Source: 66-474 sp035606235 (GTDB taxonomy: Bacteria; Pseudomonadota; Gammaproteobacteria; Xanthomonadales; Rhodanobacteraceae). From it: a stretch of DNA of 58,304 nucleotides. The notes beneath the pieces were generated by a model, which was not told where the DNA came from, did no database searches, and was given only the letters and a program-made list of their open reading frames with translations. The stretch is from the NCBI GenBank assembly GCA_035606235.1, contig DATNFU010000054.1, forward strand, positions 1 through 58,304. The letters run 5' to 3'. Below, one piece after another: positions 26,431 through 35,277 of this stretch (positions within the stretch are counted from its first letter, which is position 1; every line of letters starts with the position of its first letter). The position numbers and the translations under genes were made by a program.

Positions 26431-26560
26431 AAATAAAATGCCCCGAGAGCCAGGGGGGAGCTCTCGGGGCGGGGGTGGAGCCGAATCTGGGGAGGGATTC
26501 GACCCCTGTGGTCCACTCAGGGAGGTGAGTGAAACCCGGACGCCGTTGCGTGCGTCCGAT
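26431..26560 (-). ncRNA. sX13: sX13-like small RNA downstream of polA
   Basis: On the minus strand, after a possible promoter, four hairpins follow in about 130 nt. The 5' stem GGACGC/GCGTCC lies at 26538-26557. CACTCA-CCUCCC-UGAGUG lies at 26514-26531. GUCGAAUC-CCUCCCCA-GAUUCGGC lies at 26480-26503. The terminator CCCCGAGAGC-UCCCCCCUG-GCUCUCGGGG lies at 26441-26469 and is followed by CAUUUUAUUU. Three loops are C-rich, the hallmark of Xanthomonas sX13, a 115-nt Hfq-linked regulator of virulence genes encoded downstream of polA. Position, strand, size and loops all agree; the name rests on these, not on an alignment. It likely pairs with G-rich ribosome-binding regions of target mRNAs. Confidence 0.78.
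26441..26469 (-). terminator. Rho-independent terminator of the sX13-like RNA
   Basis: A perfect 10-bp stem with a 9-base C-rich loop is followed on the minus strand by CATTTTATTT. It also forms the third C-rich hairpin of the sRNA, the dual use expected in this RNA family. Confidence 0.85.
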
Positions 26561-26561
26561 G

Positions 26562-26591
26562 CTTAGATAAGCACGCCGACCGTTAAGTTCA
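26562..26591 (-). promoter_or_regulatory. Candidate promoter of the sX13-like RNA
   Basis: On the minus strand TTGAAC is followed after about 17 bases by TATCTA, which places the start near 26560 just before the first hairpin. The match is moderate (weak -10). Transcription from polA could also contribute. Confidence 0.45.
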
Positions 26592-26782
26592 AATGAGTTT
26601 TCGGGGCCGATTCAGGGGATGTTCATGCGCGAAACGCCGCATGACTTCCGGCCTATGCGACACGTTTGGACGGCCAAATGCGAGGTGGGAGTCGGAGTTC
26701 AACGCTGCTTTGCGCCTGCCACAAGCGATTGAACGGTCGCACGCCTCGGTCATCTCATCATCCCGTGGAAAGTCATCGGCCT

Positions 26783-29512
26783 TCAATGTGCCTCATCCCA
26801 ATTGGTGCCGGATCCAACTTCCACCAGCAGTGGCACCGAGAGTTGCGCGCCATCCTGCATGCGCTGGCGCACGCCGGCGGCGATCTCCCCCAGCGCTTCG
26901 GCTTTCACCTCGAACACCAGTTCGTCGTGCACCTACATCAGCATGTGTGCGTCTTTGCGCGACCGTAGCCACGTATCGATCGCGATCATCGCGCGCTTGA
27001 TGATGTCCGCTGCCGTACCCTGCATCGGCGCATTGATCGCCGCACGCTCGGCGCCGGCGCGTTGCGCGGCGTTGCGCGAGCGCAGGCTTTCCAGATACAG
27101 CCTGCGGCCGAACAGCGTTTCCACGTAACCGCTGGCCTGTGCCTGCTCGCGGGTGCGGTTCATGAATTCGCGCACGCCGGGATATCGCTCGAAATAGCGC
27201 GCGATGTATTCGCCCGCTTCCAGCCGGCCGATGCCGAGCGCGCGCGACAGCCCATGCGCGCTCATGCCATACATCAGGCCGAAATTGATCGCCTTGGCGG
27301 CACGACGCTGATTCGCGTCCACCAGCTCCGGCGTCACGCCGAACACTTCCGCCGCGGTGGCGCGGTGCACATCGGCGCCGTCCTTGAATGCCCTGATCAA
27401 TGTCGCGTCGCCGGAAAGATGCGCCATGATGCGCAACTCGATCTGCGAATAATCCGCCGCCAGCACCACCCAGCCGGGCGGCGCGATGAAGGCCTGGCGG
27501 ATGCGCCGGCCTTCCTCCGAACGGATAGGGATGTTCTGCAAGTTGGGTTCGGAAGAGGATACGCGCCCGGTCGCCACCGCCGCCTGCTGATAACAGGTGT
27601 GCACGCGCTGGGTGCGGGGGTTGATCATCTGCGGCAGCTTGTCGGTATAGGTGCTGCGCAGTTTGGCCAGCGCACGGTAATCCAGGATCACGCGCGGCAG
27701 CGGATGCTGGTCCGCGATGGCTTCCAACGCTTCCTCGTTGGTGGACGGCTGGCCGGTCGGGGTTTTCATGCGCGCCGGCAACTGCAGTTCGTCAAACAGC
27801 AGCGCCTGCAATTGCTTGGGCGAATCGATATTGAAATCGCGCCCCGCGATCGCATAGGCGCGCTGTTGCAGATCGTGCATTCGCTTGCCGAGTTCGTGAC
27901 TCTGATCCCGCAATGCATTGGCGTTGATCAGCACCCCGTGCTGTTCCATGCGCGCCAGCACTTCCACCAGTGGCAGTTCGATTTCCTCGAATAATTTCAG
28001 TGTGTGTGCCTGCGCCTGTACCTGCGGCCACAGCGCCTGATGCAGTCGCCACGTGATGTCGGCATCTTCCGCGGCATACCGGCAGGCGGTATCGAGATCC
28101 ACCTGCGAAAATGAAATCTGTCGGGCGCCCGTGCCCGCGACATCGCCGTACTTCACGGTGTCGTAGTCGAGGTGCCGCTTGGCCAGCGTGTCCATGTCGT
28201 GGCGGCCGGCGGTGGCGTTCAGCACGTAGGATTCCAGCATGCTGTCGAACGCGAGGCCGCGCACTTCGATGCCATACAGCGACAAAACGTTCAAGTCGTA
28301 TTTTGCATTCTGGCCGAGCTTGGGCTTGCTCGCGTCTTCCAGGATGGGTTTCAAGGCGGCGAGCACCTCCCCGCGCGGCAGTTGCGCCGGCACGCCGGGA
28401 TAATCATGGCCGACCGGGATGTAGCAGGCGCGATTGGCTTCCACCGCGAACGACAAACCCACCAGTTGCGCGCTCATCGAGTCCAGCGAAGTGGTTTCGG
28501 TGTCGAAGGCAATCAGCTCGGCATCGCGCAGTTTTTCGATCCAGGCATCCAGTTGCGCACGCGTGGTGACGAGTTCGTATTCGCCGGGTGCCGATTGAAA
28601 AGGAGTCGGGTGCGTTTTCGGGGCGTCGCGTTCCTTGCTTGCGGCGTTCTCTTCCGAAAACGAACCTGATCCTTTTTCCAGTTCCTTCAGCGCCTGCGTG
28701 AACGCATAACGCGTGTACAGCTCGCGCAGTGCATTCACGTCACGCTCGCGCAGAGCCAGGTCGCGCGGCGCGAACTCCAGTTCGCAATCGAGCTTGATCG
28801 TGGCCAATTGTCGCGACAGCGGCAGTTGCGGCAGCGCCGCGCGCAGGTTCTCGCCGATCTTGCCGCCGACTTCGTCCGCGCGCGCGATCACCTGATCCAG
28901 ATCTCCGAACTGCTGCAGCCATTTCGCCGCGGTCTTGGGCCCGCACTTGGGTACGCCGGGAATGTTGTCGATGCTGTCGCCCATCAGCGCCAGCAAATCG
29001 ATCACGCGCTCGGGCGGCACGCCGAATTTTTCGATCACGCGCTCGCGATCAAGCACACTGCCCGACATGGTGTTGACCAGCGTGATGCGCGGACCGACCA
29101 GTTGCGCGAAATCCTTGTCGCCGGTGGAGATGGTGACGTCGATGCCTTCCGTCGAGGCACGGGTTGCCAAGGTCCCGATCACGTCGTCGGCTTCCACGCC
29201 GTGCACACGCAGGATCGGAAAACCCAGCGCGCGCACGATCGCAAGCATCGGCTCGACCTGCGCGCGCAGGTCTTCGGGCATCGCCGCGCGATTGGCCTTG
29301 TATTCGGCGTACAGCGCGTCGCGAAAAGTCGGCCCGGGGGCGTCCTGCACGAACGCCGCGTAATCGGGTTTGGCATTCAAGGTCGCGCGCAGCATGTTGA
29401 CGACGCCGAACAGCGCGCCAGTGGGCTCTCCGGCAGGATTGGTGAGCGGCGGCAGCGCGTGGAAAGCGCGGTACAGGTAACTGGAACCGTCGATCAGGAC
29501 GAGCTTGGGCAT
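26783..29512 (-). CDS. polA: DNA polymerase I, interrupted by an in-frame TAG
   Basis: The frame has three parts. A 5' nuclease (residues 1 to about 290; GVEADDVIG, STGDKDF) is followed by a proofreading exonuclease (FDTETT at 336-341 keeps the Asp and Glu metal ligands). The polymerase has motif A ADYSQIELR with Asp687 and motif B RRAAKAINFGLMYG (736-749). After HMLM (residue 859) the frame meets TAG at 26935-26933 where every relative has Gln of QVHDE (motif C). Downstream the same frame gives VHDELVFEVKAE and then LLVEVGSGTNWDEAH with TGA at 26783, so the intact length would be 909, near E. coli's 928. If the stop is real, the product lacks the second catalytic Asp and cannot polymerise. 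CAG to TAG is one transition. The gene is divergent from the DUF2782 gene. Confidence 0.93.
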
Positions 29513-29596
29513 CGGTGGATTGTCTCACGCGCTTTCGGCATGCGCCGCCGGCGTGGGCGCGGTGTATCCTGAATCATGTTTACAGAGGGCTTCCCG

Positions 29597-30109
29597 ATGA
29601 AAAAGGCTGTTATTGAGAAGTGCGGCCACAGCTGGCTGCTCTCACACGCAGGAATGTGCATGGTGATGTTCCTGTTCGCGGCCTTGCCGTTCTCCGCTTC
29701 CGCGCAAGTGCTGGCGCACGCGCAATCCGCGCCGCCGCCGCCGGGTTCCGGGTTGCCGCCGCCGGATATCAACGATCCGGGCGTCAAGCCGTCTTCGATT
29801 CCGCTGCCGAGCAGCAGCATTCCGCCTTCGGAAGCGCCGTCGTTGCGCGCGGCCAATGGCGAACAGCCGCCGACGGTGGCCGTGCACACCGAGAGCAATG
29901 GCGACACCGTGGAGGAATATCGGCGCGGCGCCGCGCTGTACATGGTGCGGATCACGCCGAAGAACGGCGGCCCCACGCAAACCTTCATGGTCAACGGCGG
30001 CACCGGCCAGTTGATCCGCGACCCGCGCATGGGCCCGGTGAGCCCGGTGTACTACACCATTTATCAGTGGGGCGCGCCGCCAAAGCCGGCGCAGAATTCC
30101 GGCGGATGA
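29597..30109 (+). CDS. DUF2782 protein, exported
   Basis: The 170-residue protein has a signal peptide (core MVMFLFAALPFSASA, ending near residue 36). A Pro/Ser-rich linker (PPPPGSGLPPPDIN) precedes the DUF2782 domain (VEEYRRGAALYMVRITPKNGG and the PRMGPVSPVYYTIYQWG end). Genes of this family commonly neighbour polA in gammaproteobacteria, which supports the assignment; the function is unknown. ATG 29597 has AGAGGG about 8 bases upstream and is preferred to 29576. Confidence 0.8.
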   Translation: MKKAVIEKCGHSWLLSHAGMCMVMFLFAALPFSASAQVLAHAQSAPPPPGSGLPPPDINDPGVKPSSIPLPSSSIPPSEAPSLRAANGEQPPTVAVHTESNGDTVEEYRRGAALYMVRITPKNGGPTQTFMVNGGTGQLIRDPRMGPVSPVYYTIYQWGAPPKPAQNSGG

Positions 30110-30215
30110 AGCCGCAGGTCACGGAATGTGCGGTTGCTGAATAATTTCGTTCAAGCAGCCATCCATGGCGCGGGGCGCCGGTGCGGCCATCGGTGGCGCC
30201 CGTTCGGCGCAGCGC

Positions 30216-30237
30216 GCGATGCGATTCAACGCATCGC
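30216..30237. repeat. Perfect 8-bp hairpin between convergent genes
   Basis: GCGATGCG-ATTCAA-CGCATCGC lies between the DUF2782 gene and the GST gene. No U-run follows on either strand, so it is a hairpin rather than a classical intrinsic terminator. Confidence 0.5.
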
Positions 30238-30251
30238 ACAAACGCTGTGCC

Positions 30252-30983
30252 TCACCCATCCAGTTCCGGATAGCGTCTGAACAATCCATCGTTGTTGAAT
30301 GGAATCCGCCGCGGCGAGGCGAGATAGGCGGCGATTCCGGCGCGAGTGGCGATGCGGTCGTGCAGATCGATCGTCAACGGCAACGCCTGCTCGAGCTTGC
30401 GCATGCTGCGCGGATAGGCGTAGCGCAAACCTCCGATGATCTGAAACAGCGACAAATCGGCATAGGTGATCGCGCTGCCGACCAGGCACCGATTGCGGCC
30501 ACGCGCATTGGTGCTGAGCACCCGCTCGAAATAGCCGAGATATTTCGGCAGCCGACGCCGGCGCAGATCGGTGCTGCGGCGTTTGGCTTCGACTTGCTGA
30601 TCTTGGTAATACAGGCCGCTTGAAATCGGGTGATGCCCGTCGTGCACTTCCGCGACCAGATCGGCGATTGTCAATTGCAATTGATGCACCCACAAACGTC
30701 CTGCTTCATCGGCGGGCGCGAGATCCAGCAGTGGGCCGAGGTACAGCAGGATGTTCGCGGTCTGCCCGATCACGCGGCGTCCGGTCTTCAGGAACGGCGG
30801 CGCGAACGGCGGATGGCCGCCGTGTTCCCCTTCGAGGAATCGCAGCAACGCGGCCTCGCCGCCGCCGGAGGCTTCCGGCAACCGCGCCACATCCACGTAA
30901 TCCGCGCCCGCATCTTCCAGCGCCAGGCGCACGAACTCGCCGCGTCCCTGGATGGTAGGCCAGTAATAAAGCTCGTAGCGCAT
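30252..30983 (-). CDS. Glutathione S-transferase family protein
   Basis: The 243-residue protein has an N-terminal thioredoxin-like domain (residues 1-90; YELYYWPTIQGRGEFVRLAL and GQTANILLYLG, with the usual QTA/ESxAI-like glutathione site as QTANI). The C-terminal helical domain (about 95-243) includes the ITYADLSLFQ helix, the N-capping box region of GSTs. Tyr6 or Tyr7 could act as the glutathione-activating residue. The acceptor substrate is unknown. It is a monocistronic gene reading left. Confidence 0.85.
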   Translation of the reverse strand: MRYELYYWPTIQGRGEFVRLALEDAGADYVDVARLPEASGGGEAALLRFLEGEHGGHPPFAPPFLKTGRRVIGQTANILLYLGPLLDLAPADEAGRLWVHQLQLTIADLVAEVHDGHHPISSGLYYQDQQVEAKRRSTDLRRRRLPKYLGYFERVLSTNARGRNRCLVGSAITYADLSLFQIIGGLRYAYPRSMRKLEQALPLTIDLHDRIATRAGIAAYLASPRRIPFNNDGLFRRYPELDG

Positions 30984-31118
30984 GAGCGCCTCCGTGCCTG
31001 GGTGTAGGACCCGCGCTTATCCTGATGTTTTCAAGGTTATCCGTGCCATGGATGGGCCGGAAGTCAATGCCACCGATGCCAGGGAAGGCATTTCAATTGG
31101 TGTGCGGAAACTCCAGCG

Positions 31119-31202
31119 TCATCCCGGTCAGGGTTTGCCCGGGGCCCGGTTGCCAGGGTGGCAACAACAGCATTCTGACATCGAAGCTGCGCTTCAATGA
31201 CG
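31119..31202. repeat. Dispersed CGTCA...TGACG element abutting purH
   Basis: CGTCATCCCGGTCAGGG at the left and TTCAATGACG at the right bound an 84-base GC-rich segment. Its right end includes the purH stop codon, so the element lies directly against, or overlaps, the gene end. PurH keeps its normal RHFRH terminus. Confidence 0.55.
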
Positions 31203-32780
31203 AAAATGTCGGATGCCCGTAAACACCATCGCCAGGTCGTGTTCGTCGGCCGCGGCGATCACCTCCGCATCGCGCATCGAACCACCCGGCTGGATCACCG
31301 CCACCACGCCGGCCTGCGCGGCCGCATCGATGCCGTCACGGAACGGGAAGAACGCATCTGAAGCCATCACGCTGCCGGTTACGGCGAAATCCACCTGCTC
31401 GGCCTTGAGCGCCGCGATCTGCGCGCTGACCACCCGGCTCATCTGGCCCGCGCCGATGCCGATCGTGCGGCCGTCGCGGGCGTACACGATGGCGTTGGAT
31501 TTCACGAACATCGCCACGTGCCAGGCAAACAGCAGGTCATGCAACTGCGCGGCATCGGGCACGCGCTTGGTGACGACTTTCAAATCCGACAGCAGCAAGG
31601 TGTCGCGATCGCCATCCTGCATCAGCACGCCGCCGTTGATGCTGCGCCATTCGCGGGTCAGCGGCGCGGTATCCGGCCACGCACCGACCGCCAGCGCGCG
31701 CACGTTCGGCTTTTTCGCCAGAGCCGCCAAGGCTTCGGGCTCGAATTCCGGCGCCACCAGCACCTCGACGAATTGTCTGGCGAGAATCGCGCGCACGGTA
31801 TCGGCATCCAGCGCGCGATTGAACGCGATGATGCCGCCGAACGCGGAGACCGGATCGCACGCGTAGGCGCGTTCAAAGGCGGCGAGCGGGTCATCCGCCA
31901 ATGCCACACCGCAAGGGTTGGCATGCTTGACGATCACGCAGGCGGGCGTTTTGCCGAATGCCTTGACGCACTCCAGCGCGGTGTCGGCATCGGCGAGGTT
32001 GTTGTAGGACAATTCCTTGCCGGCCAGCACGCGCGCACCCGCCACGCTGCCGTTGGGCGCGCGCTCGTCCACATACAGCGCTGCGCCCTGGTGCGGGTTT
32101 TCCCCGTAGCGCAATTCGCGCGCGCGCCGCAATGAAACATGCAGGGTTGGCGCGAACGCGTGTGCCTGCTCGCCCTCGATGCGCGAGGACAGCCAGTCGG
32201 CGATCATGCCGTCGTAGCGCGCGGTGTGCGCGAACGCCACCGCCGCCAGGCGCTTGCGCAATTCCGGTGTGCTGCCGCCATCGCGGCGCAGGGTTTCAAT
32301 GACATCGGCGTAATCGACCGGGTCGCATACCACCGCGACGCGCTCGTGATTCTTGGCGGCGGCGCGCAGCATCGCCGGGCCGCCGATGTCGATATTCTCA
32401 ATTGCTTCGTCGTAGCTGCACTCTTCGCGCGCCACTGTCTGCGCGAAGGGATAGAGATTTACCGCCAGCAGATCGATCGGTGCGATGCCGTGTTCGCGCA
32501 TCACTTCGTCATCCAGTTCGCGCCGGCCGAGCAGGCCGCCGTGCACTTTCGGGTGCAGTGTCTTGACGCGGCCGCCCATGATTTCCGGAAAGCCGGTGAG
32601 CTCGCTGACGTCGCGCACCGGTACGCCTGCTTCGCGCAATGCCGTCGCGCTGCCGCCAGTGGAGATCAATTCGACGCCGAGCGCGTGCAGGGCGCGGCCG
32701 AGATCGGCCAAGCCGGTTTTGTCCGAGACGCTCAGCAGCGCGCGGCGGACCGGTACGACTGCGGAAACGGATGCGGGCAT
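31194..32780 (-). CDS. purH: Bifunctional AICAR formyltransferase/IMP cyclohydrolase
   Basis: The 528-residue enzyme catalyses the last two steps of IMP synthesis. The N-terminal cyclohydrolase domain (RRALLSVSDKTGL, then GGRVKTLHPKVHGGLL) is followed by the AICARFT domain from about residue 205 (LRYGENPHQ, KHANPCGVA, GAGQMSRV). The C-terminus is the canonical FTGIRHFRH. ATG 32780 is 28 bases after the fis stop, the common fis-purH arrangement in this order. Confidence 0.97.
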   Translation of the reverse strand: MPASVSAVVPVRRALLSVSDKTGLADLGRALHALGVELISTGGSATALREAGVPVRDVSELTGFPEIMGGRVKTLHPKVHGGLLGRRELDDEVMREHGIAPIDLLAVNLYPFAQTVAREECSYDEAIENIDIGGPAMLRAAAKNHERVAVVCDPVDYADVIETLRRDGGSTPELRKRLAAVAFAHTARYDGMIADWLSSRIEGEQAHAFAPTLHVSLRRARELRYGENPHQGAALYVDERAPNGSVAGARVLAGKELSYNNLADADTALECVKAFGKTPACVIVKHANPCGVALADDPLAAFERAYACDPVSAFGGIIAFNRALDADTVRAILARQFVEVLVAPEFEPEALAALAKKPNVRALAVGAWPDTAPLTREWRSINGGVLMQDGDRDTLLLSDLKVVTKRVPDAAQLHDLLFAWHVAMFVKSNAIVYARDGRTIGIGAGQMSRVVSAQIAALKAEQVDFAVTGSVMASDAFFPFRDGIDAAAQAGVVAVIQPGGSMRDAEVIAAADEHDLAMVFTGIRHFRH

Positions 32781-32808
32781 GGCGCCTGCGCCAGCCACGC
32801 CGCGCGGC

Positions 32809-33090
32809 TCAGACAAGACCGTGCGCAAGCAACTTCTTGCGCAAGGTGGCTCGGTTGATGCCGAGCGCTTCGGCGGCGCGGCTCTGGTTGCCGCCGCACC
32901 AGCGCAGCACCTCGGTCAGCAGTGGCACTTCCAGTTCGCGCAGCAGCAGCGCGTACAGGCCTTCCTCACAAGGCGTGCCGTCGAGATCCACGAGATACCG
33001 GCGCGCGCAGCGTGCCACGCATTCACGTAGTGCGGCGGCGCCACCGGCATCGGTGTGCGATTGCGAATGCAAGGGCGTCACTGAATTCAA
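32809..33090 (-). CDS. fis: Nucleoid-associated DNA-binding protein Fis
   Basis: From TTG 33090 the protein has 93 residues, close to E. coli Fis (98). The C-terminal HTH is clear: VLRWCGGNQSRAAEALGINR followed by ATLRKKL. The N-terminal dimerisation part is less conserved. No ATG exists in a suitable place. TTG 33090 has GGAAG about 10 bases upstream, GTG 33105 is another option, and GTG 33297 overlaps the previous stop but would add about 70 unlike-Fis residues. Fis bends DNA and controls growth-phase genes. A promoter at 33152-33180 favours the short form. Confidence 0.88.
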   Translation of the reverse strand: MNSVTPLHSQSHTDAGGAAALRECVARCARRYLVDLDGTPCEEGLYALLLRELEVPLLTEVLRWCGGNQSRAAEALGINRATLRKKLLAHGLV

Positions 33091-33151
33091 GGCCGCAGCT
33101 TCCACGTTTTCATCTTTCGCAACGACGGCGCATTGCGCACCCGGGTCGGTG

Positions 33152-33180
33152 AGTGTAGCGCCGTCTTTCGCCGTTGATAA
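33152..33180 (-). promoter_or_regulatory. Candidate fis-purH promoter
   Basis: On the minus strand TTATCA (33175-33180), 17 bases, then TACACT (33152-33157). The start site would be near 33145, upstream of TTG 33090 and GTG 33105 but inside the long alternative frame. Confidence 0.5.
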
Positions 33181-33293
33181 GAGCACAGTTGATTTATTCG
33201 TCCGCCAAAATCCGGGGCGGGTTGCGGAGCGCCGCTTGCCGGAACCACCCGGTTGCGAACTGGTGCCACAGCCGAGGCGGCAACCGGCGACAT

Positions 33294-34073
33294 TCACTCG
33301 AAACCGAATTCAAACGCGACCGCGTTCTTGCCCGGATCTTCCACCTCGAATGCGACCGCAATGGTCGCGCCCGGCGCGAGCCCCGCGCTGCGTGTCTTTG
33401 GATCGCCCACGTATTCGGCAGGACGGAAGCGTCGCATCGCGATCTTGTTGTCATCGAGATCCGAAAGGGCAATGCGGATCAGCGGATAGGGCTGGGTGAA
33501 GTCGGCATCGTTGCGGATGCTGGCGCTGATGATCAACGCGCCCGGCACGCTCGGATGCGGGCGGATATCGCGCGAGAGCAGGCTCAGTTTCGAGAGATCC
33601 TGCATCGGCGGCAGGGTGCAGGCCAGCGTTGCGCAAAGGCGCGCAAGCACCGGGCGCGTATTCGCCCCGGCAGCCAGCGCGGCACGATTGGCCCATGCCA
33701 ATTGCACCGCCAGGATCAGCGCCAGCAACGCACAACCGGCGATCCAGCGGCCGGTGTGGCTGCGTTTGTGCGCGCGCCGCCGCCGCACGAACGCGGGCGG
33801 CGCGGCGGAGGGCGCGGGCGCTGGTGCGATCTCCGCATCAGCCACGTGATCCGGCGGTGGACGGAACACCGGCTGCACCAGTTGCGGCGGTTCCGCCGAG
33901 GTCGGCTGCACTGGCAAGCCGGAAAAAGGTTCCGGTGGCAGGGTGTCGCTCAAACTCGGCAGGGCGTCGAACACCATCGTGCAGTGCCCGCAGCGCACGC
34001 TGCCGTGCCCCTGCGCGAGCGCCGCGGTATCCAGCGCGTACACGGTCAGGCATTCGGGGCATTGCGTGTACAT
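33294..34073 (-). CDS. Zinc-ribbon (MJ0042-type) and DUF3426 membrane protein
   Basis: The 259-residue protein has an N-terminal zinc ribbon with two CxxC knuckles (CPEC at 5-8, CGHC near 28-31). A Pro-rich linker and one transmembrane helix (GCALLALILAVQLAWAN, about residues 131-147) precede the periplasmic DUF3426 domain with LIISASIRNDADF and PLIRIALSDLDDN. The family is regularly found beside prmA and fis; its function is unknown. ATG 34073 begins the first knuckle. Confidence 0.88.
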   Translation of the reverse strand: MYTQCPECLTVYALDTAALAQGHGSVRCGHCTMVFDALPSLSDTLPPEPFSGLPVQPTSAEPPQLVQPVFRPPPDHVADAEIAPAPAPSAAPPAFVRRRRAHKRSHTGRWIAGCALLALILAVQLAWANRAALAAGANTRPVLARLCATLACTLPPMQDLSKLSLLSRDIRPHPSVPGALIISASIRNDADFTQPYPLIRIALSDLDDNKIAMRRFRPAEYVGDPKTRSAGLAPGATIAVAFEVEDPGKNAVAFEFGFE

Positions 34074-34370
34074 GGTTGGGAATCGGAATTCGGGAATCGG
34101 GAATCGGGGATCGGGAGAGCGTAACAACAACGACGTGATGCCGGGGCCGCTCGTGGCTTGCTCGCAAATGAAACCTGGAATCCAGCGCCTTTGCTCTTTG
34201 TTACGGAAGCAAAGCCACCAGGTTGCAAAGTTCCTCCATGGACTTTGCCCTTCGGGCAGACCTTGGGTTATTCAAATTCGTTCCTGGCGAATTTGTCCGG
34301 ATCACCACGTTGAGGCGTTCCGGAACAACGCGTCTGTTGCGCTGCTCGCCCACCATTTGCAATGTACAAC
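34074..34370. other. Intergenic region with inverted repeats and GGGAATCG tract
   Basis: Between prmA and the zinc-ribbon gene lie a perfect 8-bp inverted repeat CAAATTCG/CGAATTTG (34273-34295), GCAAAGT/ACTTTGC (34225-34248) with a nested GCCC-TTC-GGGC, and a short tandem tract of GGGAATCG units (34078-34116). No open frame with family support is present. Confidence 0.5.
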
Positions 34371-35276
34371 TTACGTGGCGCGTCTTCCCGCAATCCGGAT
34401 CCAATCCTCGCGCTGCACGACTCGCAAGTCGGTGAAGCCGTTCGCAGCGTAACGCTCCCGCAGTTCATCCTGCTGCCCGGCGAGAATGCCGGACAACGCG
34501 AACGGTGCGCCGGGTTTCAACAGCGTGGCGAAGGTGGGCGCGAGATCGTGCAGCGGCGCCGCCAGGATATTGGCGATCAGCACGTCACAGCGCGTGCGCG
34601 GCAATTCCCCGGGCTTATGCAACGACAGGCGATCGGCTATGTGATTGCGCTGCGCGTTGTCGCGGGATGCAGTCAATGCTTGCGGATCGTTGTCCACACC
34701 GATCGCGAGCATGGCGCCCAGTCGCAGGGCCGCGATCGCCAGCACGCCGGAACCGCAGCCGTAATCGAGGACGGTCTTGCCATGCAGGTCGAGTGAGTCC
34801 AGCCATTCCAGACACAACGCGGTGGTCGGGTGGGTACCGGTGCCGAAGGCGAGGCCGGGATCCAGTCGCACGATGACGGCCTCCATGTCATCGGCCGGTG
34901 GCTCGATGTTCCAGGGATAGATCCACAGCCGCCGTCCGAAGCGCATGGGTCGGAAACGATCCATCCACGCGCGTTCCCAATCCCGGTCGGCAACTTCGCG
35001 AAACGTGATTTGCCCCGGCGACAGCCCGGGCAACGCGTCGAGTAATCCAGCCAACAGTACCCCGTGATCCGCTTGCGTATCGAACAATGCGATCAACTCC
35101 AGCGCATCCCACAGCGGTGTCTCGTTGACGCCCGGTTCCAGAATCGCGCGCTCCTCGGGGGTATCCGCTTGCGAATCGAGCAACGTAATCGCCAGTGCGC
35201 CGAGTTTTTCCAGCGCGGCCTCGGCGTGTGGTTGCCGATCTGCGCGCAGCATCACCGAAAGCTCGAGAAAGGCCAT
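34371..35276 (-). CDS. prmA: Ribosomal protein L11 methyltransferase
   Basis: The 301-residue enzyme trimethylates L11 using SAM. The N-terminal recognition domain (LELSVMLRADRQPHAEAALE) is followed by the Rossmann methyltransferase with GLAFGTGTHPTT, motif I VLDYGCGSGVLAIAAL and motif IV DVLIANILAAPL (NxLA). ATG 35276 has GGAGGA 7 bases upstream and lies one base after the stop of the preceding membrane-protein gene; a start at 35297 would overlap that gene. Confidence 0.96.
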   Translation of the reverse strand: MAFLELSVMLRADRQPHAEAALEKLGALAITLLDSQADTPEERAILEPGVNETPLWDALELIALFDTQADHGVLLAGLLDALPGLSPGQITFREVADRDWERAWMDRFRPMRFGRRLWIYPWNIEPPADDMEAVIVRLDPGLAFGTGTHPTTALCLEWLDSLDLHGKTVLDYGCGSGVLAIAALRLGAMLAIGVDNDPQALTASRDNAQRNHIADRLSLHKPGELPRTRCDVLIANILAAPLHDLAPTFATLLKPGAPFALSGILAGQQDELRERYAANGFTDLRVVQREDWIRIAGRRAT

Positions 35277-35277
35277 C

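Noticed and set aside
26433..26520. A tmRNA or tRNA-like 3' end (GGTCGAATCCC and GGCTCCACC on the minus strand)
   Set aside because: There is no T54-type loop, no tag frame, no acceptor partner and no CCA; the same bases form the second C-rich hairpin of the sRNA.
26589..26780. A 65-codon frame downstream of polA
   Set aside because: It has no ribosome site or family match and starts at the polA end; it is probably spacer between polA and the sRNA.
26933..26935. TAG as a recoded amino acid (such as pyrrolysine) in polA
   Set aside because: TAG ends many genes in the window, the site is a conserved Gln, and no recoding signal was seen. Error, mutation or suppression are simpler.
33091..33297. 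Long form of Fis from GTG 33297
   Set aside because: The added residues do not resemble Fis and a promoter-like sequence lies inside the extension; kept only as an alternative.
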